A DNA stretch of 64,000 nucleotides from Neomegalonema sp. (GTDB lineage Bacteria > Pseudomonadota > Alphaproteobacteria > Rhodobacterales > Rhodobacteraceae). Shown one piece after another: positions 32,981 to 45,341 of this stretch (the first letter of the stretch is position 1; the number at the start of each line of letters is the position of its first letter). The position numbers were made by a program, and so were the translations under genes. The notes beneath the pieces are model-generated. The model ran no database searches. It was not told the origin of the DNA and saw nothing but the letters and a program-made list of their open reading frames with translations. The DNA lies in contig NZ_JAQTXI010000011.1 of the NCBI RefSeq assembly GCF_028688855.1, forward strand, positions 1-64,000, given 5' to 3'.

Positions 32981-33299
32981 TTTCGAAGATATACTTCGTA
33001 TTCGCATGAATTCATGAGATCCGGGGCGATCTTCACGAAAATCCGGATCATTTACTTCGTATGGATTTGCAGGGCGCAGATCCGATCCCAGAATCTTCTT
33101 CGGCCCGCCCTCCGAGGCCGCGCCGCGCCTGGAGGACGGCCCCCTCGGACGCGGCCTCGTCGCATTCTCCTCCCGACAGATCCGGAAGACTCCTTCGTCG
33201 ATCTCTCCCCTCCGGCTTCGCCGCGCAGGAGGCCCTGCGCGATCGCGAGACGGAAGGGGAAGGCCAGGCTGCTGCGGCTCCTCCGCAGGGGCGGAGTCG

Positions 33300-33322
33300 A
33301 TATGCTCGTATGAAGAGCATAT
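33300..33322 (+). promoter_or_regulatory. ATATGCTC inverted repeat with T-run
   Basis: ATATGCTC and GAGCATAT flank a seven-base loop, followed by ATTTTTCTT. It could be a terminator for a short plus-strand transcript or an operator for the secreted-protein gene at 33442. The AT-rich arms fit either reading. Confidence 0.45.
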
Positions 33323-33441
33323 ATTTTTCTTGTAAACTTTAGGAGGTATGTTTTACTGGTTGCATGAAATCCGTATCGCCACTTTTGGTTTCGGAGCCTT
33401 CCGCCGGTCTCGGCGGTTCAAGTCGGGGGAGCGTGACGTTC

Positions 33442-33885
33442 ATGGCCAGGAGCATGGTTTTCGCCCTGAGCGCGATCCTGTCGGTTTCGGCGGTCGGCGC
33501 TCTTGGGGCGCCGGCGCAAGGCGGCCCGCAGGAGGTCGGTCCGCGGCTGGACAGGGTGGCCCTCCAGCTGGCGGGCGGCGGCTATCGGGAGTTCCTCCCG
33601 CGCAGGGGCGGCGCCCTCGACCGCATGAAGAGCGAGCGCCTCAACCTGAATCTGGAGGCCGGACGCCTCTACGCCGTCGCGGTGGTCTGCGACGCCTTCT
33701 GCAACGACGTCGATCTGGAGGTCTTCGACGAGACCAACAACCGACTCGCCGCCCACATGCGCAGAGGAGATTCCGCAGTCGTCGAGTTCCGGCCGCGCTG
33801 GAGCGGACCCGTCTCGGTGCGCGTGAGGCTCTATGACTGCCAGGCGCCGGTCTGCGCCTATGGACTCGGCGCCTTCATGCGCTGA
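33442..33885 (+). CDS. Small secreted protein with beta-sandwich-like pattern
   Basis: The 147-residue product has a signal peptide (MARSMVFALSAILSVSAVGALGA) followed by a domain of alternating hydrophobic strands with two cysteine pairs: VVCDAFCNDVDLEVFDE and YDCQAPVCAYG. The pattern NDVDLEVFDETNNRLAAH resembles the bacterial pre-peptidase C-terminal (PPC) type of beta-sandwich, but this is only a likeness. ATG 33442 is preferred because it begins the signal peptide; an in-frame ATG at 33364 would add 26 residues. It lies between the flp cluster and ctrA. Function unknown; periplasmic or extracellular. Confidence 0.65.
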   Translation: MARSMVFALSAILSVSAVGALGAPAQGGPQEVGPRLDRVALQLAGGGYREFLPRRGGALDRMKSERLNLNLEAGRLYAVAVVCDAFCNDVDLEVFDETNNRLAAHMRRGDSAVVEFRPRWSGPVSVRVRLYDCQAPVCAYGLGAFMR

Positions 33886-33999
33886 GCCGCTCCGGAACGG
33901 GCGAAGCCCGCACCCCGGAATCCCCCTGAGAAAACCGTAAAGACCCCGGGAGAGGCGCGGCCAGGCCGCGGCGCAGGCGAAGGCGTCGCCGGAAAGGCG

Positions 34000-34031
34000 G
34001 AAGCCTCGCAGCTTTCCAGCTGCGAGGCTTC
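34000..34031. terminator. 14-base stem-loop between convergent genes
   Basis: GAAGCCTCGCAGCT and AGCTGCGAGGCTTC flank a TTCC loop, a perfect 14-base stem. There is no T-run on either side. Its place between the ends of the secreted-protein gene and ctrA suggests a terminator or RNA-stabilising end for both. Confidence 0.6.
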
Positions 34032-34072
34032 GCTCGACACGCCGGGGGGACGGCGGGTCTGTCTCGGGAAGA

Positions 34073-34804
<732 letters not shown>

Positions 34805-34823
34805 GTCGAAGTTCCTCGGCGTC

Positions 34824-34828
34824 GAGTC
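34824..34828. promoter_or_regulatory. GANTC (CcrM-type) site in the ctrA leader
   Basis: GAGTC lies 20 bases before the ctrA start codon, and GAATC occurs further upstream at 35047-35051. In Caulobacter the ctrA P1 promoter contains a GANTC site whose methylation state by CcrM affects expression. Functional equivalence here is inference. Confidence 0.35.
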
Positions 34829-35089
34829 CCGTTAAGCTTTATCTTCGGACAAGCTAACGCGAAAAGGTAAAGAAACCCTGATTGCGCGTCGCCGCCCCAG
34901 CAGTAACGAAGGTAAACGGAAAGCCCGATCTTTGCCTATCCCCTAGAAGGTCAGGGCCAGGAAATCACGACGAATGCGGTATTTTACGTAATGAGGAATA
35001 TATCATTAAGACTAACATATCTGGCGTGATCCGAAATAATACGACTGAATCCCGGGCGCCGGTCCGGAGATTCCGACGCCCCCCGGGCC

Positions 35090-35941
35090 TCAGAGACGCC
35101 CCGACAGCATCCGTCGCGCCAGGGCCAGGGCGCTCGCGTTCTCGCAGGATTCGGCCGATTCCGGGTCCGCGAAGCCCGCAAGGGCGAAGCCGCCCGCCGT
35201 CGCGCTGACCGGGCCGCCCAGAGAAGCGCCCTCCGGCACGCAGACGATCAGACGACGCGCGCCCGTCCGCGCGAAGGCCGGAGCCCCCGAAAGGCCGGGA
35301 CCGGTCTCGCCGTCCGCCACCCCGACGGCCTCCACGCCGCGCGCCTCGGCGAACTTGCGGATCGCGTCGGCGTCGGCGCCGGGCCGCGCCCCCAGAGGAG
35401 GCGGCAGGATCCAGGCGCAGCCGCCTTTCGCCCGCCCGCCGAGCGCCTCGCCCGCCGCCGCCAGATCCCGCGCCGTCGTGAAGAAGGCTCCCGAGGCCTT
35501 CGCCGCCGCCGCCAGCTTCTCTTCCTCGGGCGAATCGCCCACCGAGATCACGCAGCCCGGCGCCCCCAGACGCGCCGCCCGCTCGGCCATCCAGCCCACC
35601 AGAGGCGCAAGCGGAGTCTGCGCCAGGCGCGGCAGGATCAGGGGACGCTGAGGACGCGGATGCATCGGCTCGAAGCGCAGCGCGCAGGCGAGCCCGTCGG
35701 CGAGGGCCATCTCGAAAGGCGTCGTCGGCGCGCGCTCCAGAGCCGCTTCCAGGATGCGCTGGCTGAATTCGGGCGAAAAGCCGTGAGACTCGAGAATCGG
35801 CGCGAGCCGGCGTCGATGCGCCTCGCGCACCACGCCGCGGGCGAAGCCCCGGGGCGGCAGGAAACGCGGAGCGGTGGGCGGAGCGGCGGGCGCGGCGGAG
35901 CCGGAGCCGAAGGAGAAGGGAAAAGCGGCCAAGGCGGGCAT
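35090..35941 (-). CDS. Unrecognised protein, possibly a degenerate SRP-GTPase (FlhF-like)
   Basis: I do not recognise this 283-residue protein with certainty. A Pro/Ala-rich N-terminus is followed by a helical part (residues about 35-95, HRRRLAPILESHGFSPEFSQRILEAALERAP) resembling the N-domain helices of SRP-type GTPases, then by alternating strands and helices. Where FlhF or FtsY would have the P-loop, the sequence reads LILPRLAQTPLAPLVGWMAERAAR, with no GxxGxGKT, so GTP binding is unlikely. The later part (GCAWILPPP, VEAVGVADGETGPGLSGAP) keeps a similar layout. It lies between ctrA and sciP. The start is uncertain: ATG 35941 has no proper ribosome-binding site. Confidence 0.6.
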   Translation of the reverse strand: MPALAAFPFSFGSGSAAPAAPPTAPRFLPPRGFARGVVREAHRRRLAPILESHGFSPEFSQRILEAALERAPTTPFEMALADGLACALRFEPMHPRPQRPLILPRLAQTPLAPLVGWMAERAARLGAPGCVISVGDSPEEEKLAAAAKASGAFFTTARDLAAAGEALGGRAKGGCAWILPPPLGARPGADADAIRKFAEARGVEAVGVADGETGPGLSGAPAFARTGARRLIVCVPEGASLGGPVSATAGGFALAGFADPESAESCENASALALARRMLSGRL

Positions 35942-36050
35942 CCTCGAAGGGGCGACGCCCGAGCTTTAGGCTCCGCCGGTGTATTTTTCCTGAAGTCTTC
36001 CGGGCGCGGAAGCAGGATCGGGCCGGATTCCGGACGCGCTCAGGGAGGGG

Positions 36051-36335
36051 TCAGTGGGGGGTCTCGCGATATTTCTGCAGACGGGTCGTGCGCAGCCCCT
36101 GGAGCCCGTGCTTTTCGATGGCGCGGCTCCAGGCTTCGTATTCCTCGACCGAAAGATTGTAGCGCGCGCAGGCGTCGTCGATGCTCAGCAGGCCTCCGCG
36201 CACGGCGGCCACCACCTCGGCCTTGCGGCGAATCACCCAGCGCTTCGTATCCGGCGGCGGCAGATCGGCCAGGGTCAGGCGTTGGCCGTCGGGGCCGATG
36301 ATGTGCGGCCCACTCTGTTTCTGCTGCTGGCTCAT
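36051..36335 (-). CDS. sciP: CtrA inhibitor SciP (DUF1153)
   Basis: SciP is a small helix-turn-helix protein that binds CtrA at promoters and blocks recruitment of RNA polymerase; in Caulobacter it acts after replication starts. The 94-residue sequence has the family core GPDGQRLTLADLPPPDTKRW (split: GPDGQRLTLADL and TKRWVIRRKAEVVAAVRGGLLS), the following helices DDACARYNLSVEEYEAW, and the end HGLQGLRTTRLQKYRE. ATG 36335 begins the conserved family N-terminus. A TTAA-N7-TTTT motif lies about 75-90 bases upstream, close to a CtrA site. Confidence 0.95.
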   Translation of the reverse strand: MSQQQKQSGPHIIGPDGQRLTLADLPPPDTKRWVIRRKAEVVAAVRGGLLSIDDACARYNLSVEEYEAWSRAIEKHGLQGLRTTRLQKYRETPH

Positions 36336-36407
36336 AAGCGGCGATCCCCATGACGTTCCTTGACCACAAGGATAGGTCGGGAAAGCTAAAATTCTGAAAA
36401 TCAATTC

Positions 36408-36422
36408 AAAACAAGAGCTTAA
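36408..36422 (-). promoter_or_regulatory. CtrA-like site TTAA-N7-TTTT upstream of sciP
   Basis: On the minus strand TTAA is followed after seven bases by TTTT; the CtrA consensus is TTAA-N7-TTAA. The surrounding 60 bases are AT-rich, as in a promoter. A partial match only. Confidence 0.35.
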
Positions 36423-36585
36423 TCTACATCGCACAAATTATGCGCCTGCGGAACGATTGCAGCTCCGGGGTTCCGCCCGCCACAGGAGATTCAGGGCCCC
36501 CGCAGCCGGAGGCCCATCCGGGCGCGGGACCGGACGCGGCGCTTTTGCCATTCCGTGACTTGGGGAAAAGCTTTAAAACCCGCGC

Positions 36586-37782
36586 ATGAACGCTTTCCAT
36601 CCTTCCGCCGAGAGTCCCATGGCCCCTTCCGCCTCCGCCGCGCCGGAGGTCGATCTCGGATTCGCGCCGCGCGCGCCGGGCGAAGTGCGCGTGGCGGCGG
36701 CCATGTCGGGCGGAGTCGATTCTTCGGTCGTGGCGGCGATGCTCGCGCGGGCGGGCTACGACGTGGTCGGGCTGACCATGCGGCTTTACGATCATGGCGC
36801 GGCGCTCGCGAAGAAGGGCGCCTGCTGCGCCGGACGCGACATCTACGACGCCCGCCGCGTCGCCGAGCAGAGCGGATTCCCCCATTACGTCCTCGATTAC
36901 GAGAACCTGTTCCGTCAGGCGGTGATCGAGGAGTTCGCCGACGCCTATCTGGCGGGCGCGACGCCCATTCCCTGCGTGCGCTGCAATCAGCGGGTCAAGT
37001 TCGTCGACCTCATGGGGCTGGCGAAGGAGCTGGGGGCGGAATGCCTCGCGACGGGGCATTACGTCCGGCGGATCATGGGGGCTCATGGCCCCGAGCTGCA
37101 TCGGGCCGCCGATCCGGCCCGCGATCAGAGCTATTTCCTCTTCACGACCACCCGCGAGCAGCTTGCATATCTGCGCTTTCCCCTCGGCGACCGCGAGAGC
37201 AAGGCCGAAACCCGCGCCATGGCGCTGGATCTCGGGCTTTGCGTGGCCGAGAAGCCCGATAGTCAGGACATCTGCTTCGTGCCTCAGGGGCGCTATGCGG
37301 CGGTGGTCGAGAAGCTGCGTCCGGGCGCGGCGCAGCCGGGGCCGATCCGCCACCTCGACGGGCGGATCCTCGGCGAGCATCAGGGCGTGATCCATTTCAC
37401 CATCGGCCAGCGCAAGGGGCTCGGGATCGGGGGCAGGGCGGGCGAGGAGACGGAGCCGCTCTTCGTGGTCCGGCTGGACGCCCAGACCCGCGAAGTGGTC
37501 GTGGGGCCGCGCGAGGCTCTGGCGACGCGCCGCGCGCCCTTGCGCGAGATCAACTGGCTGGGCGACGGCGAACTCGCCGATCTGCCGCCTGAGGGCCTGG
37601 AGATCCTCGCCCGGGTGCGCTCGACGCGAATCCCCAAGCCTGCGATTCTGCGGGCCACGGCGACGGGCGCTGAAGTCGAGCTTCTGGAGGCCGAGGAGGG
37701 CGTCGCGCCCGGACAGGCCTGCGTCTTCTACGCGACCGAAGGAACCCGCGTGCTCGGCGGCGGCTGGATCGCGCGGGGCTGA
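36586..37782 (+). CDS. mnmA: tRNA-specific 2-thiouridylase MnmA
   Basis: MnmA adds sulfur to U34 of tRNAs for Lys, Glu and Gln. The PP-loop ATP site is SGGVDSS (41-47). The catalytic pair is C133 (CNQRVKF) and C230 (DSQDICFV), 97 residues apart as in E. coli (C102 and C199). The 398-residue length includes a 35-residue N-terminal extension, and a second in-frame ATG at 36619 is a possible start. The gene ends ten bases from the folP stop, tail to tail. It is divergent from sciP. Confidence 0.95.
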   Translation: MNAFHPSAESPMAPSASAAPEVDLGFAPRAPGEVRVAAAMSGGVDSSVVAAMLARAGYDVVGLTMRLYDHGAALAKKGACCAGRDIYDARRVAEQSGFPHYVLDYENLFRQAVIEEFADAYLAGATPIPCVRCNQRVKFVDLMGLAKELGAECLATGHYVRRIMGAHGPELHRAADPARDQSYFLFTTTREQLAYLRFPLGDRESKAETRAMALDLGLCVAEKPDSQDICFVPQGRYAAVVEKLRPGAAQPGPIRHLDGRILGEHQGVIHFTIGQRKGLGIGGRAGEETEPLFVVRLDAQTREVVVGPREALATRRAPLREINWLGDGELADLPPEGLEILARVRSTRIPKPAILRATATGAEVELLEAEEGVAPGQACVFYATEGTRVLGGGWIARG

Positions 37783-37792
37783 GGCGGGGTCG

Positions 37793-38836
37793 TCAGCCCT
37801 CCAGCGCCGCCTGGACCTTCAGCGCCTGCCGGGTCTGGGCCACGTCATGGACCCGGAGAATCTGCGCGCCCTGAGACGCGCCGTGCAGCGCCGCCGCCAG
37901 AGACCCGGGGACGCGCGCCTTGGGGGCCGTCTCGCCGCCCAGAGCCCCGATGAAGCTTTTCCGCGAGACTCCGAGCAGAACCGGACAGCCCAGACCATGC
38001 AGCAGGCTCAGGCCGCGCAGCAGGACGAGGTTGTGCTCCAGAGTCTTGCCGAAGCCGATCCCCGGATCCACGATCAGCGACTCGCGCCGGATTCCCGCCG
38101 CCTCGCAGGCCGCGACGCGCTCGGCGAGATGGTCGTAGACGTCCAGCAAGGGGTCGTCGTAACGCGGATCGCTCTGCATCCTCTGGGGCTCGCCCCGGGC
38201 GTGCATCAGGCAGACCGCTCCGCCCGCCGCCGCATAGGCCGCCGCCGTCGTCAGGCTCTCCGGATCATGGGTCAGGGCCGAGACGTCGTTGAAGATCCGC
38301 GCCCCCGCCTCCAGAGCCAGAGCGGCCACGGCGGCGTTGCGGGTGTCCACCGAGAGCAGCGCCGGAGGCGGAGAATCCGGCCCGGGCAGAACCGGCGCGA
38401 GGCGATCCCATTCGGCCTCCGGCGAGACCGGCGCCGCCCCCGGACGCGTCGATTCCGCCCCGAGGTCGAGAATCTCCGCCCCCTCGACGATCATCCGCGC
38501 CATGCGGGCCTGAGCCGCCGCAGGCGCCTCATGCTCGCCGCCGTCCGAGAAGCTGTCCGGCGTGAGGTTCAGCACGCCCATCAGCCGGGGGCGGTCCAGC
38601 TTCAGTCCCGACAAGGCCGCGCGCGGCGCGGTCAGACGCGCGAAGACCGGCGCGAACTCCGGATGACGCCGCCGCGCCAGAGAAGCGGGCAGCGCCTCCA
38701 CCCGCCGACGCGCGCCCGAAGGACCGCGCTCCAGAACCTCCACCCAGGCGAAGCGTCGCCAGCCTCCTGCGAGGGGGAAGCTCTCCGGGCCGGGCGATTC
38801 CGCGCCGCAGGGCAAGGGACGAAAATAGAGCGTCAC
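37793..38836 (-). CDS. folP: Dihydropteroate synthase
   Basis: FolP condenses p-aminobenzoate with the pterin diphosphate in folate synthesis and is the sulfonamide target. Motifs: MGVLNLTPDSFSDGG, DLGAESTRPGA, SVDTRNAAVA, FNDVSAL, VDPGIGFGKT and LLGVSRKSFIG. The product is 347 residues; about 75 residues precede the TIM-barrel, a common extension in this lineage. I chose GTG 38836 because GGAGG lies eight bases upstream; an in-frame TTG at 38854 is less likely. It follows ftsH on the same strand, separated by a hairpin. The ftsH-folP pairing also occurs in other proteobacteria. Confidence 0.93.
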   Translation of the reverse strand: MTLYFRPLPCGAESPGPESFPLAGGWRRFAWVEVLERGPSGARRRVEALPASLARRRHPEFAPVFARLTAPRAALSGLKLDRPRLMGVLNLTPDSFSDGGEHEAPAAAQARMARMIVEGAEILDLGAESTRPGAAPVSPEAEWDRLAPVLPGPDSPPPALLSVDTRNAAVAALALEAGARIFNDVSALTHDPESLTTAAAYAAAGGAVCLMHARGEPQRMQSDPRYDDPLLDVYDHLAERVAACEAAGIRRESLIVDPGIGFGKTLEHNLVLLRGLSLLHGLGCPVLLGVSRKSFIGALGGETAPKARVPGSLAAALHGASQGAQILRVHDVAQTRQALKVQAALEG

Positions 38837-38876
38837 GCCGGAAACCTCCGCCAACCTTCGCAGGGCGCAGACAAAT

Positions 38877-38896
38877 CCCCCCGCCGAAGCGGGGGG
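38877..38896 (-). terminator. GC-rich hairpin between ftsH and folP
   Basis: CCCCCCGC and GCGGGGGG flank a CGAA loop. On the minus strand it is followed by ATTTG. It lies just after the ftsH stop and may attenuate transcription into folP. Confidence 0.6.
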
Positions 38897-38905
38897 AGGG
38901 GAGTC

Positions 38906-40834
38906 TCAGGCCTGAGGCGCCAGACCGCCGTCGGCAGGCGGGCGCGTCTTGGGCACGGCCAGCAGGGAGGGTTCGGGTTCGCGGCGGGCCGCCTCCTCCG
39001 CCGAGACCGCGGCCGCCGAACCCGGCGGCGGACGGTCCATCTTCTCGCCGCGCATGAGGGACTTGATCTCCTCGCCGGTGAGGGTCTCGTATTCCAGCAG
39101 CGCCTGAGCCACGGCGTGCAGGGCGTCGATCTTGTCCCGGAGGATCTCCTGAGCCTTCTGCTCGCCGATCTCGACGAAGCGGCGCACCTCGTTGTCGATC
39201 ATCATGGCCGTCTCGCCGGAGATGGAGCGCCGCGAGGCGCCGCCGCCGAGGTAGTTCTGACGGTCGTCGTCATAGGCGATGGTGCCGAGGTCCTGGCTCA
39301 TGCCGAAGCGGGTGGCCATGGCCTCCGCGATGCGGGTGACCTGCTGGATGTCCGAGGCCGCGCCGGTGGTCACCTTGTCGTCGCCGAAGATGATCTGCTC
39401 GGCGACGCGCCCGCCCATCGCCATGGCGATCTTGGATTCAAGCTGCTCGCGGGTCTGCGAGAGCTGGTCGCGCTCCGGCAGCGACATCACGAGGCCCAGG
39501 GCGCGGCCGCGCGGAATGATCGTCGCCTTGTGGATCGGGTCGTGCGAGGGCACGCTCAGGGCCACCACGGCGTGTCCGGCTTCGTGATAGGCGGTGAGGC
39601 GCTTCTCCTCCTCGGTCATGAACATCGAGCGCCGTTCGGGGCCCATGAGCACCTTGTCCTTGGCCGATTCGAAATCCGTCATGGTCACGAGGCGCTTGCC
39701 GGTGCGGGCCGCCATGAGCGCCGCCTCGTTCACCAGATTGGCGAGGTCGGCGCCCGAGAAGCCCGGCGTGCCGCGCGCGATGACCTTCAGATCCACGCCC
39801 GGCGCCAGAGGCACCTTGCGCGCATGCACCGAAAGGATGCGCTCGCGGCCGTTGATGTCGGGGTTCGAGACCACGATCTGACGGTCGAAGCGGCCCGGAC
39901 GCAACAGCGCGGGGTCGAGGACGTCGGGGCGGTTGGTCGCCGCCACGAGGATCACGCCTTCATTGGCCTCGAAGCCGTCCATCTCGACGAGCAGCTGGTT
40001 GAGGGTCTGTTCGCGCTCGTCGTTGCCGCCGCCGTAGCCCGCGCCGCGATGACGGCCCACCGCGTCGATCTCGTCGATGAAGACGATGCAGGGGGCGTTC
40101 TTCTTGGCCTGCTCGAACATGTCGCGCACGCGGCTCGCGCCGACGCCCACGAACATCTCGACGAAGTCGGAGCCCGAGATGGTGAAGAAGGGAACCCCCG
40201 CTTCGCCCGCGATGGCGCGCGCCAGCAGGGTCTTGCCCGTGCCCGGAGGGCCGACCAGAAGGGCGCCTTTGGGGATCTTGCCGCCGAGGCGGGAGTATTT
40301 CTGCGGATCCTTCAGGAACTCCACGATCTCCTGAAGCTCGTCCTTGGCCTCGTCCACGCCCGCGACGTCGTCGAAGGTGACGCGGCCCTGCTTTTCGGTC
40401 AGCAGCTTGGCGCGCGACTTGCCGAAGCTCATGGCGCCGCGTCCGCCGCCCTGCATCTGGCGCATGAAGAAGACCCAGACGCCGATGAGCAGCAGCAAGG
40501 GCAGCCAGCCGACCAGAGTGAGCAGCAGGGGGCTGCTCTTCTGGGGCTCGACGCGGATCACCGCGCCGGATTTCTCCAGCCGTTCGATGAGCTGCGGATC
40601 GTCGGGCGGCGCATAGGTGAGATAGGCGGCGTCGTTGGTCAGACGTCCGCTGATCTTCTCCCCGTCGATGCGCGCCTCCTTGACGGCTCCGCGATTGGCC
40701 GCCGCGATGAATTCGGAATAGGGCATCGGCGCCCCCGACTCGCGGCCCGAGCCCTGATCGGTGAACAGGTTGACGAGGGCGACGACCAGAAGGATGATCA
40801 CCAGCCAGACGCCGAAATTGCGGAAATTGTTCAA
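38906..40834 (-). CDS. ftsH: ATP-dependent zinc metalloprotease FtsH
   Basis: FtsH is a membrane-anchored AAA+ protease that degrades unassembled membrane proteins and regulators. From TTG 40834 the 642-residue product starts [19 protein letters not shown], as FtsH proteins do, with a second membrane helix at about 103-124. Walker A GPPGTGKT is at 195-202, FIDEIDAVG at 253-261 and the zinc motif HEAGH at 417-421. An upstream in-frame ATG (40900) would add 22 residues not seen in the family; it remains possible. The C-terminal tail is Pro/Ala-rich. Confidence 0.95.
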   Translation of the reverse strand: MNNFRNFGVWLVIILLVVALVNLFTDQGSGRESGAPMPYSEFIAAANRGAVKEARIDGEKISGRLTNDAAYLTYAPPDDPQLIERLEKSGAVIRVEPQKSSPLLLTLVGWLPLLLLIGVWVFFMRQMQGGGRGAMSFGKSRAKLLTEKQGRVTFDDVAGVDEAKDELQEIVEFLKDPQKYSRLGGKIPKGALLVGPPGTGKTLLARAIAGEAGVPFFTISGSDFVEMFVGVGASRVRDMFEQAKKNAPCIVFIDEIDAVGRHRGAGYGGGNDEREQTLNQLLVEMDGFEANEGVILVAATNRPDVLDPALLRPGRFDRQIVVSNPDINGRERILSVHARKVPLAPGVDLKVIARGTPGFSGADLANLVNEAALMAARTGKRLVTMTDFESAKDKVLMGPERRSMFMTEEEKRLTAYHEAGHAVVALSVPSHDPIHKATIIPRGRALGLVMSLPERDQLSQTREQLESKIAMAMGGRVAEQIIFGDDKVTTGAASDIQQVTRIAEAMATRFGMSQDLGTIAYDDDRQNYLGGGASRRSISGETAMMIDNEVRRFVEIGEQKAQEILRDKIDALHAVAQALLEYETLTGEEIKSLMRGEKMDRPPPGSAAAVSAEEAARREPEPSLLAVPKTRPPADGGLAPQA

Positions 40835-40974
40835 AACCTGAGATCCCTCGAGTCGCGGCGGCGGGACGGCCCGCGAAGGTCGCCCGACGAATCCGCTCAT
40901 GGAAGCGCGTCCTGCAAAGATAGCGCGCCGGAGCCGGGGATCAACGCCTTCTCGCGCTCCCACGCCGGAGGAGG

Positions 40975-41012
40975 AGCGAAAAACGAAACGCCGCCCCCGG
41001 AGGGACGGCGCG
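40975..41012 (-). terminator. Intrinsic terminator of ilvC
   Basis: On the minus strand CGCCGTCCC pairs with GGGGCGGCG around a short loop, followed by TTTCGTTTTT. It lies about 30 bases after the ilvC stop codon and upstream of ftsH. Confidence 0.8.
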
Positions 41013-41039
41013 AAAGCCGGAGGCCGGGGCGCGGAGGCC

Positions 41040-43446
<2,407 letters not shown>

Positions 43447-43557
43447 ACGGGCTTCGGCGGAGCCGCTCCGGCTGCGCCGCCTGAAGACGCCGCCAGGCGG
43501 AGACCGGGCGCTTTCCCGAGGGGAGGGGCCTCTCGGGCGAGCCCCGCCCGAAGGCCT

Positions 43558-43583
43558 CTCCCGGGGATTGCGCCCCCCGGGAG
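43558..43583 (+). terminator. GC-rich hairpin cluster downstream of the Ala/Pro-rich gene
   Basis: CTCCCGGGG and CCCCGGGAG form a nine-base stem with an eight-base loop. Two further short inverted repeats (CCCGAG/CTCGGG and CGGGCG/CGCCCG) lie just before it at 43515-43550. There is no T-run. The group probably marks the end of the upstream transcript. Confidence 0.4.
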
Positions 43584-43734
43584 AACCGGTCCGGAGGCGC
43601 TCCGGAATCGACGCGAAACCCGGCGGGAGGGGTGAAAAGCCCGTCCCGAGTCTGGACGCAGGCCGCCGTCCCTCCCATATCCTGCCTCGCGCCGCGTTCG
43701 CGGCGGCGCGACAGGATCAAGGGAGACGGGCGGC

Positions 43735-44427
43735 ATGAGCAACAAGAGCATTCTCGACGAGCTTCTGAGCGCCGGACGCGGCCTCGCCTCCAGGGGCGAG
43801 GACTACGCCGCCGGCAAGCTCGGCGTGGGCGAGGGCCAGAACGAACGCGGCGCCCTGCTCAAGGGCGCGGCGGGCGGCGCCCTCGCGGCGGGCGCCCTGA
43901 CGCTGCTGCTCGGCTCGGGCGCGGGACGGGGCGTGCTGAAGCTCGGCGGTCTGGCGGCTCTGGGCGGTCTGGCCTACAACGCCTACAAGAGCTACGCCGA
44001 CAAGAAGCAGGATTCCGGCGCGCCGCTCCAGATCGAGGCGAAGGAGGAGCATCAGATCGTCAATCTCTCCGACGACGCCGCCGAGAAGCGCAGCCGCGCC
44101 CTTCTGGCCGCGATGATCTCCGCCGCCAAGGCCGACGGCCACATCGACGACAGCGAACGCCAGATCATCGAGACCCGCATGCGCGGGCTGGAGGGTCTGG
44201 ATTCGGGCTTCGTCAAGGCGGAGCTGGCCAAGCCGGTGAATCCCCAGGAGATCGCCGCCCTCGCCGACGGGCCCCAGGCCGCCAGCGAGATCTACGCGCT
44301 GTCGGCGCTGGTGGTCGAGGTGGATCATCCCGCCGAACGGCTCTACCTCAACGATCTGGCGGCGGCGCTGAAGCTCGATCCCGAGCTCGCCCGCGAGATC
44401 GAGACCGCGACCCGCAAGGTGGCCTGA
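43735..44427 (+). CDS. DUF533 / YebE-like inner-membrane protein with TerB-like domain
   Basis: The 230-residue protein has an N-terminal region with a Gly/Ala-rich hydrophobic stretch (ALLKGAAGGALAAGALTLLLG, about 41-61, and GVLKLGGLAALGGLAYNAY) and a C-terminal helical domain with the acidic TerB-type motif AAKADGHIDDSERQIIE. This is the DUF533 family, with E. coli YebE as a representative, of unknown role; TerB-like domains may bind metal. GGGAGA precedes ATG 43735 by nine bases. A two-way terminator follows. Confidence 0.88.
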   Translation: MSNKSILDELLSAGRGLASRGEDYAAGKLGVGEGQNERGALLKGAAGGALAAGALTLLLGSGAGRGVLKLGGLAALGGLAYNAYKSYADKKQDSGAPLQIEAKEEHQIVNLSDDAAEKRSRALLAAMISAAKADGHIDDSERQIIETRMRGLEGLDSGFVKAELAKPVNPQEIAALADGPQAASEIYALSALVVEVDHPAERLYLNDLAAALKLDPELAREIETATRKVA

Positions 44428-44453
44428 GCCGTCTTCGATCCGGAAGCTTCAGG

Positions 44454-44478
44454 AAGGCCCGGGGCTCCCCGGGCCTTT
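44454..44478. terminator. Bidirectional intrinsic terminator
   Basis: AAGGCCCGGGG and CCCCGGGCCTT pair around a two-base loop, with T residues on the plus side and A residues before the stem. It lies between the convergent DUF533 and HTH genes and can serve both. Confidence 0.8.
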
Positions 44479-44494
44479 CGCATGAGGGGCGGCC

Positions 44495-45295
44495 TCAGCC
44501 GCCGAAGCGGCAGAAGCGGGCCTCCACGTCGGCCAGGGCCTCGACCACGTCCGAGCGCCAGATCCGGTCCGCCTCGAAGGAGCCCAGCCGCGCCTCCAGA
44601 TCCGCCGGACCGGGCTCGCGCGCCGCCTTCACGAGATAGAGCGGCGTCACCACGGGATAGAACCCCACTTCGGACATCTCGCCGAGCGCCAGCATCACGC
44701 CCTTCATGTAGCTCTCGCCGGCGTTCTCGCGCAGGAGCGTCGCGGCCGAAACCCGCACCGCGCCCTCGCCGACGATCATGAAGTAGAGCACTCCCAGGCC
44801 CGCCGGAATCGAGACCACGCCGCGAAAATCATAGTCGCGCTTGCGCGCGCCGTCGCGATTGCGCTGGCGCTCCTCGAAGGCGAGGCAGTTCTGGGCCGGA
44901 TCCCAGTGGATCCGCAGGCTGTGGCAGATCACCCGGCCGCGATAGTCGAAGCTGCGGCGGAAGCCCCACCACCAGCCTTCGTAAGCCCGGTAATGCGCCC
45001 GCACATAGGCCCCGAGCCGGACGGGCGCGGCGTCGGGATGGGCCTCCTCCTCCTCGCGGAGGGAGGGCTCGGCGCGCAGGGAGGCTCCGAGCGCCGTCTC
45101 GATCCAGGCCAGGGTGCGCAGACGCACCGGCTCGCCGCGCCGCAGACGGTCCACGGTCTTGCGGTCCACGCCCGCCCGGTCGGCGAGCGCCTGCGAGGAC
45201 AGATTGCGCGCGGCCAGAAGCCGCTCCAGCGTCTCGCCCGCCTCGGTCCAGTCCATCTGGCGGGGGCGCCCGGTCTTGAGGGGATGGTCGGTCAC
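44495..45295 (-). CDS. XRE-type HTH regulator with large uncharacterised C-terminal domain
   Basis: This 266-residue protein has an N-terminal XRE helix-turn-helix at about residues 17-70 (LERLLAARNLSSQALADRAG, VDRKTVDRLRRGEPVRLRTL) and a C-terminal part of about 180 residues that I do not recognise. That part is rich in aromatics (AHYRAYEGWWWGFRRSFDYRG) and looks like a ligand- or partner-binding domain, with strands such as GVVSIPAGLGVLYFMIVGEG. The start is GTG 45295. A promoter with TTGACG and a 19-base palindrome lie directly upstream, which suggests autoregulation. The regulated genes are unknown. Confidence 0.8.
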   Translation of the reverse strand: MTDHPLKTGRPRQMDWTEAGETLERLLAARNLSSQALADRAGVDRKTVDRLRRGEPVRLRTLAWIETALGASLRAEPSLREEEEAHPDAAPVRLGAYVRAHYRAYEGWWWGFRRSFDYRGRVICHSLRIHWDPAQNCLAFEERQRNRDGARKRDYDFRGVVSIPAGLGVLYFMIVGEGAVRVSAATLLRENAGESYMKGVMLALGEMSEVGFYPVVTPLYLVKAAREPGPADLEARLGSFEADRIWRSDVVEALADVEARFCRFGG

Positions 45296-45341
45296 CGGTT
45301 TCCATTCTCGTCGGGGGCGCGCCCTCGGGCTAGATGCTTAC

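Larger units (their letters stand above)
32883..33441. other. Gene-less region between flp copy 3 and the secreted protein gene
   Basis: I see no convincing gene. From the flp side it holds the conserved flp promoter block, then CATGAATTCATG (33005-33016, a perfect 12-base palindrome), then about 230 GC-rich bases, and then the hairpin at 33300-33322. A strong AGGAGG at 33341-33346 is followed after one base by an ATG that opens an arginine-rich frame unlike a real protein. Promoter elements for the gene at 33442 probably lie near 33300-33350. Confidence 0.5.

Noticed and set aside
33348..33836. Frame starting just after AGGAGG before the secreted protein gene
   Set aside because: The Shine-Dalgarno is one base from the ATG, and the translation becomes Arg/Gly-rich and overlaps the real secreted protein in another frame.
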